The position numbers were made by a program, and so were the translations under genes. Positions 1 to 8,435 of a stretch of DNA of 64,000 bases are shown piece by piece. This DNA is from Frankia sp. RB7 (lineage in GTDB: Bacteria > Pseudomonadota > Alphaproteobacteria > Rhizobiales > Xanthobacteraceae): the NCBI GenBank assembly GCA_030403585.1, contig JAUEPE010000011.1, forward strand, positions 82,253 through 146,252. Direction: 5' to 3'. Each line of letters begins with the position of its first letter. Position 1 is the first letter of the stretch. The notes under the pieces were generated by a model. That model saw only the letters and a program-made list of their open reading frames with translations. It was not told the DNA's origin and ran no database searches.

Positions 1-112
1 TGGTGCAGAACGGATAGTTCGCCGCCTGCGCCGCGGCCGTCTCGGTCAGCGCATTGAACAAGGTCGACTTGCCGACATTGGGCAATCCGACGATCCCGCA
101 TTTGAATCCCAC
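1..112 (-). CDS. ychF: Redox-regulated ATPase YchF, N-terminal fragment
   Basis: The first 37 codons of YchF, a ribosome-associated P-loop ATPase of the Obg family. The translation starts [20 protein letters not shown], which holds the G1/P-loop GLPNVGKST, followed by the [17 protein letters not shown] stretch typical of YchF. The start is a GTG at 110-112, five bases after the pth stop, so ychF is the distal gene of a minus-strand rplY-pth-ychF operon. The rest of the gene lies beyond the left edge of the window. Confidence 0.93.
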   Translation of the reverse strand, partial: MGFKCGIVGLPNVGKSTLFNALTETAAAQAANYPFCT

Positions 113-117
113 GAGCG

Positions 118-723
118 TTATTCCTTGCCGTTCTCGTCCTTGGTCAAAAATCCCTTCGCTTGCATCGCGAGATGCACCCTGTTGGCGAAGGTCGCGTCCG
201 TGCCCTTGACGATCAGTGCGGCATGCTCGGCCACCGCGTCGCAGAGCGTCGTCACCCAGTCGCTGTCGGCCTTGGCGAAGTCCGACAGCACGTGGCCGTG
301 CACCATCTCCTTGACGCCGGGATGACCGATGCCGAGCCGCACCCGGCGGTAGTCGTTGCCGATATGCGCGGAGATCGACCGCAGGCCGTTATGCCCTGCA
401 ATGCCGCCGCCGATCTTCACCCGCACCTTGCCCGGCGGCAGTTCGAGCTCGTCGTGAAACACCGTGGTGTCGCCCGGCGCGATCTTGAAGAAGCTTGCGG
501 CCTCCTGAACGCTGCGGCCGGAGTCGTTCATGTAGGTTGTCGGCTTGAGCAGGATCACGCGCTCAGTGCCGAGCGTGCCTTCCGAGGTTTCGCCCTGAAA
601 ACGACGGCGCCATGGTGCGAAACCATGACGCCGCGCAATCTCGTCGACGGCCATGAAGCCGATATTGTGCCGGTTACGTGCGTATTTCGCGCCGGGATTG
701 CCGAGCCCAACAAAGAGTCGCAT
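118..723 (-). CDS. pth: Peptidyl-tRNA hydrolase
   Basis: A 201-residue Pth, the cytoplasmic enzyme that cleaves the ester bond of peptidyl-tRNA released from stalled ribosomes. The N-terminus [11 protein letters not shown], the catalytic His19 in NRHNIGF, the [10 protein letters not shown] loop, [10 protein letters not shown] (catalytic Asp) and [12 protein letters not shown] are all present. The length is normal, with a short charged tail (TKDENGKE). It sits between rplY and ychF, all on the minus strand; this rplY-pth-ychF order is common in alphaproteobacteria. Confidence 0.97.
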   Translation of the reverse strand: MRLFVGLGNPGAKYARNRHNIGFMAVDEIARRHGFAPWRRRFQGETSEGTLGTERVILLKPTTYMNDSGRSVQEAASFFKIAPGDTTVFHDELELPPGKVRVKIGGGIAGHNGLRSISAHIGNDYRRVRLGIGHPGVKEMVHGHVLSDFAKADSDWVTTLCDAVAEHAALIVKGTDATFANRVHLAMQAKGFLTKDENGKE

Positions 724-744
724 GACGCGGCACGCCCCTCGCTC

Positions 745-769
745 GGCGCGCGATCAGAGACCGCGCGCC
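745..769 (-). other. Intercistronic hairpin between rplY and pth
   Basis: A perfect 8-bp inverted repeat (GGCGCGCG / CGCGCGCC) with a 9-base loop lies in the 58-base gap between rplY and pth. There is no T-run on either side, so it is not a classic terminator. It could be a pause, an RNA-processing site or a stability element that uncouples rplY from pth-ychF. Confidence 0.4.
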
Positions 770-781
770 AGCTATGAGAGA

Positions 782-1537
782 TTACTTCTTCTTGTCGCCG
801 CCGGCCGGAGCCTTGGCAGCAGGAGCCTTGGCCGCAGGAGCCTTGGCAGCCGCTGCAGGCGCAGCAGCACCCGCAGCCGGAGCAGCACCTGCCGCCGGAG
901 CAGCAGCACCTGCCGCCGGAGCCGCGCCACCAGCAGCAGCCGCAGCCGCGGCCTTCTGCTCTTCGGCGTAGCCGGACGGCGGCACGATGGTGACGAGGGT
1001 CGCGTCCTCGCGGGTCAGCGCCTTGACGCCGGCCGGCAGCTTGATGTCGGACAGATGCAGCGAGTGACCGATTTCGAGCGAGCCGACATCGGCCTCGATG
1101 TATTGCGGGATGCTCTCGACGCCGCATTCGAGCTCGATCGCATGGGCGACGATGTTGACGGCGCCGCCGCGCTTCACGCCGGGCGAACCTTCCGCCTTCA
1201 CCACGTGCAGGGGCACGCTGATGCGGATGGTGGCGCCTTCGCCGAGCCGCATGAAGTCGACGTGGATCGGGAAGTCCTTGACCGGATCGAGATGGTAGTC
1301 GCGCGGAATCACGCGGTGCTTCTGGCCTTCGAGGTCGATGTCGACCAGCGTGGTCAGGAACCGGCCGGCGAGGATACGCTGGCGCAGTTCGCGATCGTCA
1401 ACCGAGATCGGGAGCGGGGGCTGCTTGTTACCATAGATCACTCCGGGCACTTTCCCGGCGCGACGCTCAGCCCGGGCGGCCCCCTTGCCGCTCTTCGGAC
1501 GTGCGGTCGCCTTCAATTCCTTGACGGTCGTCGCCAT
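782..1537 (-). CDS. rplY: 50S ribosomal protein L25 (Ctc/general stress type)
   Basis: Bacterial L25 of the long TL5/CTC type, which binds 5S rRNA. The N-terminal 5S-binding domain (ATARPKSGKGAARAERRAGKVPGVIYG) is followed by the C-terminal Ctc beta domain, recognised by KVDFMRLGEG-like and HLSDIKLPAGV motifs up to about residue 190. The last 60 residues or so are a low-complexity tail of Ala, Pro and Gly ending in a KAPAAKAPA repeat and GGDKKK. The tail is longer than in most L25 proteins and is coded by imperfect GC-rich repeats. First gene of the rplY-pth-ychF operon. Confidence 0.95.
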   Translation of the reverse strand: MATTVKELKATARPKSGKGAARAERRAGKVPGVIYGNKQPPLPISVDDRELRQRILAGRFLTTLVDIDLEGQKHRVIPRDYHLDPVKDFPIHVDFMRLGEGATIRISVPLHVVKAEGSPGVKRGGAVNIVAHAIELECGVESIPQYIEADVGSLEIGHSLHLSDIKLPAGVKALTREDATLVTIVPPSGYAEEQKAAAAAAAGGAAPAAGAAAPAAGAAPAAGAAAPAAAAKAPAAKAPAAKAPAGGDKKK

Positions 1538-1566
1538 AGTCTAAGTCCTTGTTTTTGCAAAAGTTA

Positions 1567-1587
1567 ATGGGCCGCAGCGCGGCCCAT
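1567..1587 (-). promoter_or_regulatory. Hairpin in the rplY leader
   Basis: A perfect 9-bp inverted repeat (ATGGGCCGC-AGC-GCGGCCCAT) sits about 30 bases upstream of the rplY ATG and is followed on the minus strand by TTAACTTTTGC. It lies inside the likely mRNA leader, between hairpin and an AAGGAC Shine-Dalgarno. It could act as an attenuator or as a ribosomal-protein autoregulatory site. It resembles a terminator only weakly, since the T-run is interrupted. Confidence 0.35.
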
Positions 1588-1696
1588 GGCATCGTTCGCA
1601 GCAAGCCTCCAGGGGTGCGGGGGCCACGAACTGGCGGGCTTTTACCCGGAAGACGCGGAAATGACAAGGAGAATGGGGTGGCCGGGCGGAGTTCCG

Positions 1697-1948
1697 TTAC
1701 CCGCCGAGCTTGGCCTCCAGCGCGGCGATACGGGCCTTCAGGGCCTCATTCTCCTCGCGGGCGAGGCGGGCCATGTCCTTGACCACCTCGAACTCCTCGC
1801 GCTTGACCAGGTCCATGTCGCGCAGGAATTTTTCGGCCTGGTTGCGCAGCACCGTGTCGAACTCACGCTTGGCGCCCTGGGCCGCGCCAGCGGCGTCGTT
1901 CATCAAGCGGCCAATCTCGTCGAAAAACCGGTTGGTGGTCTGGGTCAT
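1697..1948 (-). CDS. UbiK/YqiC-type accessory factor (BMFP domain)
   Basis: A small 83-residue protein that begins MTQTTNRFFDEIGRLMNDAAGAAQG and ends in a long charged amphipathic helix (EEFEVVKDMARLAREENEALKARIAALEAKLGG) with a heptad pattern. This is the layout of the BMFP/DUF526 family: an N-terminal amphipathic segment and a C-terminal coiled coil that trimerises. The E. coli member UbiK assists ubiquinone synthesis with UbiJ. The ATG at 1946-1948 is preceded by AGGAGA; the longer upstream reading runs through a tandem repeat and is not credible. Function in this organism is inferred from the family. Confidence 0.8.
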   Translation of the reverse strand: MTQTTNRFFDEIGRLMNDAAGAAQGAKREFDTVLRNQAEKFLRDMDLVKREEFEVVKDMARLAREENEALKARIAALEAKLGG

Positions 1949-1951
1949 GTC

Positions 1952-1985
1952 GGTCTCCTGATTGGTCTCTTGATTGGTCTCTTGG
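1952..1985 (-). repeat. 12-bp tandem repeat carrying the UbiK-gene Shine-Dalgarno
   Basis: Nearly three copies of a 12-bp unit (plus-strand GGTCTCCTGATT, GGTCTCTTGATT, GGTCTCTTGG) directly upstream of the start codon. The copy closest to the ATG carries AGGAGA in the right position; the other copies read AAGAGA. The array therefore duplicates the ribosome-binding region. Confidence 0.75.
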
Positions 1986-2144
1986 CGGCCTGCGATAAAC
2001 TTTGCGCGAACGCGCAAAAAGACAATGGCAATCCGCGGAGGCCGGTTCAAGGGCCGCGCGGCGGTATCCTTGTCATGCCGCGGTTTCCTTGCAATCGTAT
2101 TCAACGTCCCTGCATAACAAGAATCACAAGGCGGAACGCAAGAC

Positions 2145-2876
2145 ATGATCGAGCAGCAGATCGCAATTCCCACCAAGGACGGCCACACCGCGACCTTCAT
2201 CGTCCATCCCGAGCGCGGCGGACCGTTCCCGGTCATCCTCTTTTACATGGACGCGCCCGCGATCCGCGAAGAGCTGCGCGACATGGCGCGCCGGCTCGCG
2301 ACATCGGGCTATTACGTGATGCTGCCGAACCTCTATTATCGCTCCGGCGTGATGGAACTCGGCGCGTTGCCGGCCGATCCGAACGCGCCCGAGCGCAAGC
2401 GCATGTTTGCGCTGATGGGCTCGCTCACGATTCCCATGATCATGGACGACACGCGCGCGCTGCTCACCTATGCCGAGGGCCAGACGGCCGCGAACACCAA
2501 AATCATCGGCACCGTCGGCTACTGCATGAGCGGCCGCTACGCCGTCAACGCCGCCACGCATTTCCCCGATCGCGTCAAGGCCGCCGCTTCGGTCTACGGC
2601 ACGCAGCTTGCGACCGATCAGGACGACAGCCCGCATCTCGCCGCAAGCAAGACCAAGGCAGAACTCTATTTCGCCTGCGCCGAGACCGACATCTATGCGC
2701 CGACCGAGATCATCGAGAAGGTGAAGCATGGCATGAGCGGTGCCAAAGCCGAGGTCGAGATCTATCCCGGCACCCATCACGGCTTCGCCTTCCCGAAGCG
2801 CCCGGTCTATGACCGCGACGCTGCCGAGCGGCACTGGGAGCGCCTGCTGGCGCTCTATCGCCGCAATCTCGTGTGA
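2145..2876 (+). CDS. Dienelactone hydrolase family protein
   Basis: A 243-residue alpha/beta hydrolase of the dienelactone hydrolase (DLH) type. The nucleophile elbow is G-Y-C127-M-S-G with Cys in place of Ser, the acid is Asp182 (AETDIYAP) and the base is the His before GFAFP (H212). Members hydrolyse lactones or esters such as dienelactone in chloroaromatic degradation, but chromosomal paralogues like this one often have no known substrate. No aromatic pathway genes lie nearby. The ATG follows a long A-rich leader ending GGAACGCAAGAC. It is transcribed away from the UbiK-like gene. Confidence 0.88.
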   Translation: MIEQQIAIPTKDGHTATFIVHPERGGPFPVILFYMDAPAIREELRDMARRLATSGYYVMLPNLYYRSGVMELGALPADPNAPERKRMFALMGSLTIPMIMDDTRALLTYAEGQTAANTKIIGTVGYCMSGRYAVNAATHFPDRVKAAASVYGTQLATDQDDSPHLAASKTKAELYFACAETDIYAPTEIIEKVKHGMSGAKAEVEIYPGTHHGFAFPKRPVYDRDAAERHWERLLALYRRNLV

Positions 2877-2911
2877 GCGAAATGGAGCAGCCTATCCGCG
2901 AAATCGGCGCA

Positions 2912-3050
2912 CCTCTCCCGCTTGCGGGGGAGGTCGGCGCGAAGCGCCGGGTGGGGGCTCTCTCCTCACGGAGATTGTCTCGATCGCGGATGCACCCTCT
3001 CCCCAACCCTCCCCCGCAAGCGGGGGAGGGAGCGCAGCTCCGTCGGAGCG
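2912..3050. repeat. Intergenic palindromic repeat, CTCCCGC family
   Basis: A GC-rich element whose ends are inverted copies of each other (CCTCTCCCGCTTGCGGGGGA near 2912, then CCCTCCCCCGCAAGCGGGGG near 3007), with GCGCGAAGCGC in between. The same pattern recurs at 15419-15563, 22080-22237 and 26369-26506. It fills the gap between the hydrolase gene and lgt and holds no credible gene. Confidence 0.8.
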
Positions 3051-3085
3051 ACTGCTTGCCTTTCACACTCTAGAAACAAGGCGCG

Positions 3086-3931
3086 ATGCCCTTTCTGCTC
3101 ATCGACTTTCCGTCCTTCAACCCGATCGCGGTGGCGATCGGGCCGTTCGCGATCCGCTGGTACGCGCTGGCCTATATCGGCGGCATCGTCATCGGCTGGC
3201 TGTATGCGCGCTCGCTGCTGAAGAACGAGCGGCTGTGGAGCGGCCCCGCGCCGATGTCGCTGGTGCAGATCGACGACTTCATTCTCTGGGTCACGCTCGG
3301 CATTATCCTGGGTGGCCGCACCGGCTACGTGCTGTTCTACAATCTGCCCTTTTTCATCGAGCATCCCACCGCGATCTTCCGGCTGTGGGAGGGCGGCATG
3401 TCGTTCCATGGCGGCTTCCTCGGCTGTGTCGTCGCGGTGATGTGGTTTGCCTATCGCAACGGCATCTCGATCCTGTCGCTCGGTGACATCACCACCGCAG
3501 TCGCGCCGATCGGGCTTCTGCTCGGGCGCATCGCCAATTTCATCAACGGCGAATTGTGGGGCCGCGCCACCGATGCGAGCCTGCCCTGGGCCATGATCTT
3601 CCCCAACGATCCCTCGCATTTGCCGCGCCATCCGAGCCAGCTCTATGAAGCCGGCATGGAGGGCATCCTGCTGTTCACCGTGCTCGCGATCATAATCCGC
3701 CTCGGTGCGCTGAAGCGCCCCGGCATGATCCTCGGTGCCTTCATCCTGATCTATGGCCTGACCCGCATCGCCGGCGAACATTTTCGCGAGCCGGACGTCC
3801 AGCTCGGTTTCCTCTGGGGCGGATTAACCATGGGCATGCTGCTGTCGATCCCGATGCTTATCGTCGGCGGTATACTTATTGTATTGGCTGTCAGGCGCGG
3901 TGCGCCGAAGCCGCTCGATACCATCAGTTAA
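3086..3931 (+). CDS. lgt: Prolipoprotein diacylglyceryl transferase
   Basis: Lgt, the inner-membrane enzyme that moves diacylglycerol from phosphatidylglycerol to the lipobox cysteine of prolipoproteins. The 281 residues include about seven membrane segments. Signature motifs are [13 protein letters not shown], the [11 protein letters not shown] segment, MSFHGGFLG (the H-G-G motif) and [14 protein letters not shown], all characteristic of Lgt. The ATG at 3086 follows AAGGCGCG. The next gene starts 21 bases downstream, so an lgt-midA-pgeF operon is likely, a frequent order in Hyphomicrobiales. Confidence 0.97.
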   Translation: MPFLLIDFPSFNPIAVAIGPFAIRWYALAYIGGIVIGWLYARSLLKNERLWSGPAPMSLVQIDDFILWVTLGIILGGRTGYVLFYNLPFFIEHPTAIFRLWEGGMSFHGGFLGCVVAVMWFAYRNGISILSLGDITTAVAPIGLLLGRIANFINGELWGRATDASLPWAMIFPNDPSHLPRHPSQLYEAGMEGILLFTVLAIIIRLGALKRPGMILGAFILIYGLTRIAGEHFREPDVQLGFLWGGLTMGMLLSIPMLIVGGILIVLAVRRGAPKPLDTIS

Positions 3932-3952
3932 TTCATTTCAAGAAGACAGATC

Positions 3953-5071
3953 GTGACCGAACAGCCATTGCTCAACGAGATCAAGGCGCTGATCAAATCC
4001 TCAGGCCCCATGCCGGTCTGGCGATACATGGAAGCGTGCCTGATGCATCCGCGTTACGGATATTACGTCTCGCGCGATCCGTTGGGCCGAGAAGGCGACT
4101 TCACCACCGCGCCCGAAGTCAGCCAGATGTTCGGCGAGCTCTTGGGATTGTGGACCGCCTCGGTCTGGAAGCAGATGGGCTCGCCGCAATTCCTGCGGCT
4201 GATCGAGATCGGCCCCGGCCGCGGCACCATGATGGCGGACGCGCTGCGCGCACTGCGCGTGCTGCCGCCGCTCTATCAGGGGCTCAGCATTCATCTGGTC
4301 GAGGTCAATCCGGTCCTGCGCGAGCGGCAAAGCGCGACATTGTCGGGCGTACGCAACAACATCGCCTGGCACGACAGCATCGACGACGTGCCGGATGGAC
4401 CGAGCATCATCCTCGCCAACGAATATTTCGACGTGCTGCCGATCCACCAGATGGTGAAGCGCGAGAACGGCTGGCACGAGCGTGTGATCGAGGTCGACCC
4501 CAACGGCAAGCTTCAGTTCGGCGCGGCCGCCGAGCCGACGCCACGCTTCGAGGTGCTGCTGCCGCCGTTGGTGCGTGCGGCGCCCGTCGGCGCGGTGTTC
4601 GAATGGCGGCCCGATACCGAGATCATGAAGCTCGCCACGCGCGTGCGCGACCAGGATGGCGCGGCGCTGATCATCGATTACGGCCATCTGCGCAGCGATG
4701 CCGGCGACACTTTTCAGGCCATCGCGCGTCATACCTTCACCGATCCTCTGAAGGCGCCGGGCCAGGCCGACGTCACCGCCCATGTCGACTTCCAGGCGCT
4801 GGCGCGCGCGGCCGAGGACGTCGGCGCGCGCGTGCACGGACCGGTGACGCAAGGCGATTTCCTCAAGCGCGTCGGCATCGAAACCCGCGCCGCCGCGCTG
4901 ATGCAGAAAGCGGCGCCGGAGGTGGCGACCGACATTTCCGTGGCGCTGAAGCGGCTGACCGACACCGGGCGCAGCGGCATGGGCGCGATGTTCAAGGTGC
5001 TCGGCATCTCCGAGCCGCGGCTGGCGGGCCTTGCCGGCCTCAGCGATATCGAGCAGGCCGGAGGCCATTGA
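3953..5071 (+). CDS. MidA/NDUFAF7-type SAM-dependent methyltransferase
   Basis: A 372-residue protein of the DUF185/MidA family. The mitochondrial homologue NDUFAF7 symmetrically dimethylates an arginine of complex I subunit NDUFS2. The SAM-binding loop reads LIEIGPGRGTMMADALRA, with the family N-terminus PMPVWRYMEACLMHPRYGYY and the DPLGREGDFTTAPEVSQMFGEL block. The start is GTG (GTGACCGAACAG). The stop overlaps the pgeF start as TGATG, so the two are translationally coupled. The bacterial substrate is not established. Confidence 0.9.
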   Translation: MTEQPLLNEIKALIKSSGPMPVWRYMEACLMHPRYGYYVSRDPLGREGDFTTAPEVSQMFGELLGLWTASVWKQMGSPQFLRLIEIGPGRGTMMADALRALRVLPPLYQGLSIHLVEVNPVLRERQSATLSGVRNNIAWHDSIDDVPDGPSIILANEYFDVLPIHQMVKRENGWHERVIEVDPNGKLQFGAAAEPTPRFEVLLPPLVRAAPVGAVFEWRPDTEIMKLATRVRDQDGAALIIDYGHLRSDAGDTFQAIARHTFTDPLKAPGQADVTAHVDFQALARAAEDVGARVHGPVTQGDFLKRVGIETRAAALMQKAAPEVATDISVALKRLTDTGRSGMGAMFKVLGISEPRLAGLAGLSDIEQAGGH

Positions 5072-5838
5072 TGACCCTCACTTCGTCGCTGCTCTCGGCG
5101 GTGCCGGGCCTGCGCCATTCCTTCTTCACGCGTGACGGCGGTGTTTCCAACGGCATCTATGCCGCGCTGAACGGCGGGCTCGGCTCCAGCGACGATCAGA
5201 CCCTCGTTGCAGAGAACCGCCGCCGCATGGCCGAGCATGTCGGCGTCGCGCCGGAGCGCTTCCTCAGCCTGCATCAGATCCATTCGCCCGACGTCCTCGT
5301 CGCCGATGCGTCCTGGCCAAGCGGACCGCGGCCGAAGGGGGATGCGCTGGTGACCAAGACGCCGGGCATCGCGCTCGGCGTCTCCACCGCCGATTGCGGA
5401 CCGGTGCTGTTCGTCGATCCCAACGCGGGTGTGATCGGCGGCGCGCATGCCGGCTGGAAGGGTGCGCTGACGGGCGTGCTGGAATCGACGATTCTAGCGA
5501 TGGAGAGACTCGGCGCCACCCGCAGCGGCATCATCGCCGCGATCGGCCCGCTGATCCGGCAGGACAGCTACGAGGTCGGCAACGAGTTCGTGGCGCGCTT
5601 CATCGAGGCGGATGCGGACAACGCTGTGTTCTTCATCCCGTCGGTGCGCGAGGGCCACGCGATGTTCGACCTCGCCGGCTTCATCCGCAAGCAGCTGGAA
5701 GCCGCCGGCATTTTGATGATCGACGATCTTGGCCTGGACACTTACGCCGACGAACGCTTCTTCAGCTATCGCCGCTCGGTGCATCGCAAGGAGCCGGATT
5801 ACGGCCGCCACGTTCACGCGATCGCGCTGGAAGGGTAA
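5071..5838 (+). CDS. pgeF: Peptidoglycan editing factor PgeF / polyphenol oxidase (YfiH, LACC1 family)
   Basis: A 255-residue protein of the DUF152 family. The zinc site is carried by SLHQIHSPDV, STADCGPVLFVD and GGAHAGWKGAL, which supply the conserved His/Cys/His. Family members are described as multicopper-like polyphenol oxidases, as purine nucleoside phosphorylases (LACC1) and, in E. coli, as the factor that removes wrongly incorporated serine from peptidoglycan precursors. The start is fixed by the TGATG overlap with the preceding methyltransferase. An upstream in-frame extension is only a shadow of that gene. Confidence 0.93.
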   Translation: MTLTSSLLSAVPGLRHSFFTRDGGVSNGIYAALNGGLGSSDDQTLVAENRRRMAEHVGVAPERFLSLHQIHSPDVLVADASWPSGPRPKGDALVTKTPGIALGVSTADCGPVLFVDPNAGVIGGAHAGWKGALTGVLESTILAMERLGATRSGIIAAIGPLIRQDSYEVGNEFVARFIEADADNAVFFIPSVREGHAMFDLAGFIRKQLEAAGILMIDDLGLDTYADERFFSYRRSVHRKEPDYGRHVHAIALEG

Positions 5839-5841
5839 GAT

Positions 5842-5981
5842 GTCGTGCCCCGGACGCGGCGCAGCACGCAAGTGATGCGCTGCTGAGCCGGGGCCCAAGT
5901 CTCCGCGACTTCAATCTCCTCGGCTTTCCGGGTCCCGGCTCAGCGCAGCGGCACTGCGCGCCGCAGCGCGTCCGGGACACG
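5842..5981. repeat. Intergenic palindromic repeat, CCCCGGACGCGGCGCAGC family
   Basis: GTGCCCCGGACGCGGCGCAGC at the left end is mirrored by GCCGCAGCGCGTCCGGGACAC at the right end, with an inner GCTGAGCCGGGG / GGTCCCGGCTCAGC pair. The nested inverted repeat is typical of Bradyrhizobium-type interspersed elements and could fold as a long hairpin in the mRNA. No gene is seen in it. Confidence 0.78.
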
Positions 5982-6093
5982 AAACTGTCCGTGTGAGGTA
6001 AACCCACATGACGGCATGCGACTTCCCGTGGTCCCCGTTTTGTGTCGCCTCTGCCCTAGACCTTAATCGATTTTAACGATATCGCTGCCCTCA

Positions 6094-6711
6094 ATGAGGG
6101 AAGCGTCATCCATCTTGCGCCGCGCGGGGTCGCGCGGGCTGGCGGTCATGCTGCTGGCGGCGGCAACCGCACTGGCCGGCTGCGCCGGCGGCAACGCGCC
6201 CGCCAACTCCTACGCGATGGCGCCGAGCGCCGGCTCCGGGGCGACGGTCGCCTTCGAATCCATCGACGGACCGCCGCCGCAGGTGTTCGACCGCATGGTC
6301 GGTGTGCTCGACAGCGAATCCAAGCTGCGCAGCCTGTCCGTGGTCTCCCGCGAGGGGACGGCTGCCTATCGCGTGCGCAGCTACCTCTCCGCTCAGGTGG
6401 TGCGCGGCAAGACCGTGATCGCCTGGGTCTGGGACGTCTATGACGCCAACCAGCAGCGGGCGCTGCGCCTCTCGGGCGAGGAACCGACGGCAGCCAAGGC
6501 CGGCCGGGACCCTTGGCAAGCCGCCGACGACCTCGTGCTGCGGAAGATCGCCCAGGCCGGATTCAGCGGACTTTCCAATATGATCAACGGAGCGCCAGCG
6601 GATGCACCGGGCTCGGTTCCCGGCCCGCGCGGCCCCGCTGTGGCAAGCGCAACGCCGGAGACTTCAGCGCCGGAGATGCCGGCCTCGGCGCTCGGCTATG
6701 CCCAGCAATAA
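6094..6711 (+). CDS. Putative lipoprotein of unknown function
   Basis: A 205-residue exported protein. The arginine-rich start (ILRRAGSRG) leads into a hydrophobic stretch and the lipobox LAGC at about residues 27-30, so Cys30 should be lipidated by Lgt. The mature part has a folded segment (FESIDGPPPQVFDRMVGVLDSESKLRSLSVVSREGTAAYRVRSYL) followed by a Pro/Ala-rich tail. Similar proteins are annotated only as hypothetical in this group. It stands alone between a repeat and prs. Confidence 0.75.
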   Translation: MREASSILRRAGSRGLAVMLLAAATALAGCAGGNAPANSYAMAPSAGSGATVAFESIDGPPPQVFDRMVGVLDSESKLRSLSVVSREGTAAYRVRSYLSAQVVRGKTVIAWVWDVYDANQQRALRLSGEEPTAAKAGRDPWQAADDLVLRKIAQAGFSGLSNMINGAPADAPGSVPGPRGPAVASATPETSAPEMPASALGYAQQ

Positions 6712-6904
6712 CCACCGCTAAACCACGAGCCAAAGTAGCAGCCAAGCCGTTGGCCCGACTCAGGATTTCAGAGGGAAAACGTAGCATCCCGGGTTGCCAT
6801 CGCAGCCCCCGGCCTGATATTTCCTCGCCCGTCGTAACCGTGCTGTCAGTGGGTATTCTCTGATGTTGAACGTGGTATCCAGCAAAGCGCGGGAGGAAGC
6901 GTCT

Positions 6905-7858
6905 ATGTCGGCCAAGAACGGCTCCATCAAGCTCGTCTCCGGCAACTCCAATCCCGCCCTCGCGCAAGCGATCGCGCAGGGCCTGGACCTGCCGCTGACC
7001 AAAGCTGTGGTACGGCGCTTCGCCGACATGGAGATCTTCGTCGAGATCCAGGAGAACGTCCGCGGCTCGGATGCCTTCATCATCCAGTCGACCTCGTTCC
7101 CGGCGAACGACCATCTGATGGAATTGCTGATCATCACTGACGCGCTGCGCCGCTCCTCGGCGCGCCGCATCACCGCGGTGATCCCCTATTTCGGCTATGC
7201 CCGGCAGGATCGCAAGTCCGGTTCGCGCACGCCGATCTCGGCCAAGCTCGTCGCCAACCTGATCACGCATGCCGGCGTCGACCGCGTCATGACGCTCGAC
7301 CTGCATGCTACCCAGATCCAGGGCTTCTTCGACATCCCGACCGACAATTTGTTCGCTGCTCCCGTGATGGTACGCGACATCCGCGAACGTTTTGATCTCG
7401 GCAAGGTGATGGTGGTCTCGCCCGACGTCGGCGGCGTGGCCCGTGCCCGCGGCCTCGCCAAGCGCATCAACACCCCGCTCGCGATCGTCGACAAGCGGCG
7501 TGAACGCGCGGGCGAATCCGAGGTCATGAACGTCATCGGCGACGTCGCCGGCTACAGCTGTATCCTGGTCGACGACATCGTGGACTCCGGCGGCACGCTG
7601 GTGAACGCGGCCGATGCGCTGATCGCCAAGGGTGCCAAGGACGTCTATGCCTACATCACCCACGGCGTGCTCTCCGGCGGCGCGGCGGCCCGCATCACCA
7701 ACTCGAAGCTGAAAGAGCTCGTCATCACCGATTCGATCCTGCCGACGGATGCGGTGTCCAAGGCGCCGAACATCCGCACGCTGCCGATCGCAAGCCTGAT
7801 CTCCGACGCGATCGCGCGCACCGCGGCGGAAGAGTCGGTCTCGAGCCTGTTCGACTAG
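6905..7858 (+). CDS. prs: Ribose-phosphate pyrophosphokinase (PRPP synthase)
   Basis: Prs makes PRPP from ribose-5-phosphate and ATP for purine, pyrimidine, histidine, tryptophan and NAD synthesis. The ATG at 6905 gives 317 residues, the usual length, and is preceded by GGGAGGA; an earlier in-frame ATG at 6863 lacks such a site. Visible motifs are [13 protein letters not shown] at the start, [12 protein letters not shown] (ATP loop), [14 protein letters not shown], and the PRPP loop [11 protein letters not shown]. Monocistronic by its setting. Confidence 0.97.
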   Translation: MSAKNGSIKLVSGNSNPALAQAIAQGLDLPLTKAVVRRFADMEIFVEIQENVRGSDAFIIQSTSFPANDHLMELLIITDALRRSSARRITAVIPYFGYARQDRKSGSRTPISAKLVANLITHAGVDRVMTLDLHATQIQGFFDIPTDNLFAAPVMVRDIRERFDLGKVMVVSPDVGGVARARGLAKRINTPLAIVDKRRERAGESEVMNVIGDVAGYSCILVDDIVDSGGTLVNAADALIAKGAKDVYAYITHGVLSGGAAARITNSKLKELVITDSILPTDAVSKAPNIRTLPIASLISDAIARTAAEESVSSLFD

Positions 7859-7882
7859 TTTTTCCGATCCCGGAAGGTCTCT

Positions 7883-7963
7883 CGTGGGCAAAGGCGCAAA
7901 GCGCCGTACCCACCATTCTTGTTTGCGATGAAGATGGTGGGCACGCTTGCGCTTTGCCCACGG
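7883..7963. repeat. Inverted repeat between convergent prs and coxG
   Basis: CGTGGGCAAAGGCGCAAAGC at the left is mirrored by GCTTGCGCTTTGCCCACG at the right, with an inner CCCACCAT / ATGGTGGG pair. The arms give a long cruciform or hairpin between the convergent prs and coxG genes. It may serve as a bidirectional terminator, though it lacks a T-run; it also looks like an interspersed repeat. Confidence 0.7.
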
Positions 7964-7970
7964 CAGCTAG

Positions 7971-8429
7971 CTAGCCTGCCTCAGCCTTTGCGCTCACCAC
8001 GTCAGCAAACGATTTAAAGAACTCTCCGGCAAGCTTCGTCGCGGTCGAGTTGATCAGGCGCGCCCCTAACTGCGCGAGCTTGCCGCCGATCTGGGCGTCG
8101 ACCTCGTAGTGCAGCACCGTGACGTCGGCGCTTTCCGATTCCAGCCGCACCAGCGCGCCGCCTTTCGCAAAACCGGCGACGCCGCCAGAACCCTCGCCCG
8201 AAATGCGATAGGAGTTCGGCGGATCGAAATCGGACAGGGTCACCTTGCCGCTGAATGTCGCCTTCACCGGGCCGACCCTGAAGATCACGGTCGCGGTCAT
8301 CTCGTTCGGCGCGGTCACATCGAGCGACTGGCAGCCGGGGATGCACTGCTTCAGCACAGCGGGATCGTTCAGCGCCGCCCACACCTGCTCGCGTGACGCG
8401 GGGATACGCTGGCTGTCGTTCATCTGCAT
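7971..8429 (-). CDS. coxG: CoxG family protein (SRPBCC fold)
   Basis: A 152-residue protein of the CoxG/SRPBCC family: MNDSQRIPASREQVWAALNDPAVLKQCIPGCQSL is the family hallmark, with GSGGVAGFAKGGALVRLE and the C-terminal IGGKLAQLGARLINSTATKLAGEFF. CoxG is linked to attaching CO dehydrogenase to the membrane and to passing electrons to quinone. It is the last gene of the minus-strand cox operon, 6 bases after the XdhC-like gene. Unlike some CoxG proteins it has no long C-terminal membrane segment. Confidence 0.92.
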   Translation of the reverse strand: MQMNDSQRIPASREQVWAALNDPAVLKQCIPGCQSLDVTAPNEMTATVIFRVGPVKATFSGKVTLSDFDPPNSYRISGEGSGGVAGFAKGGALVRLESESADVTVLHYEVDAQIGGKLAQLGARLINSTATKLAGEFFKSFADVVSAKAEAG

Positions 8430-8435
8430 GATCGG

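Noticed and set aside
4036..5838. A 600-codon frame that would fuse a long Arg-rich segment to PgeF
   Set aside because: The first 345 codons overlap the MidA-type gene in another frame; the TGATG overlap fixes the pgeF start at 5071.
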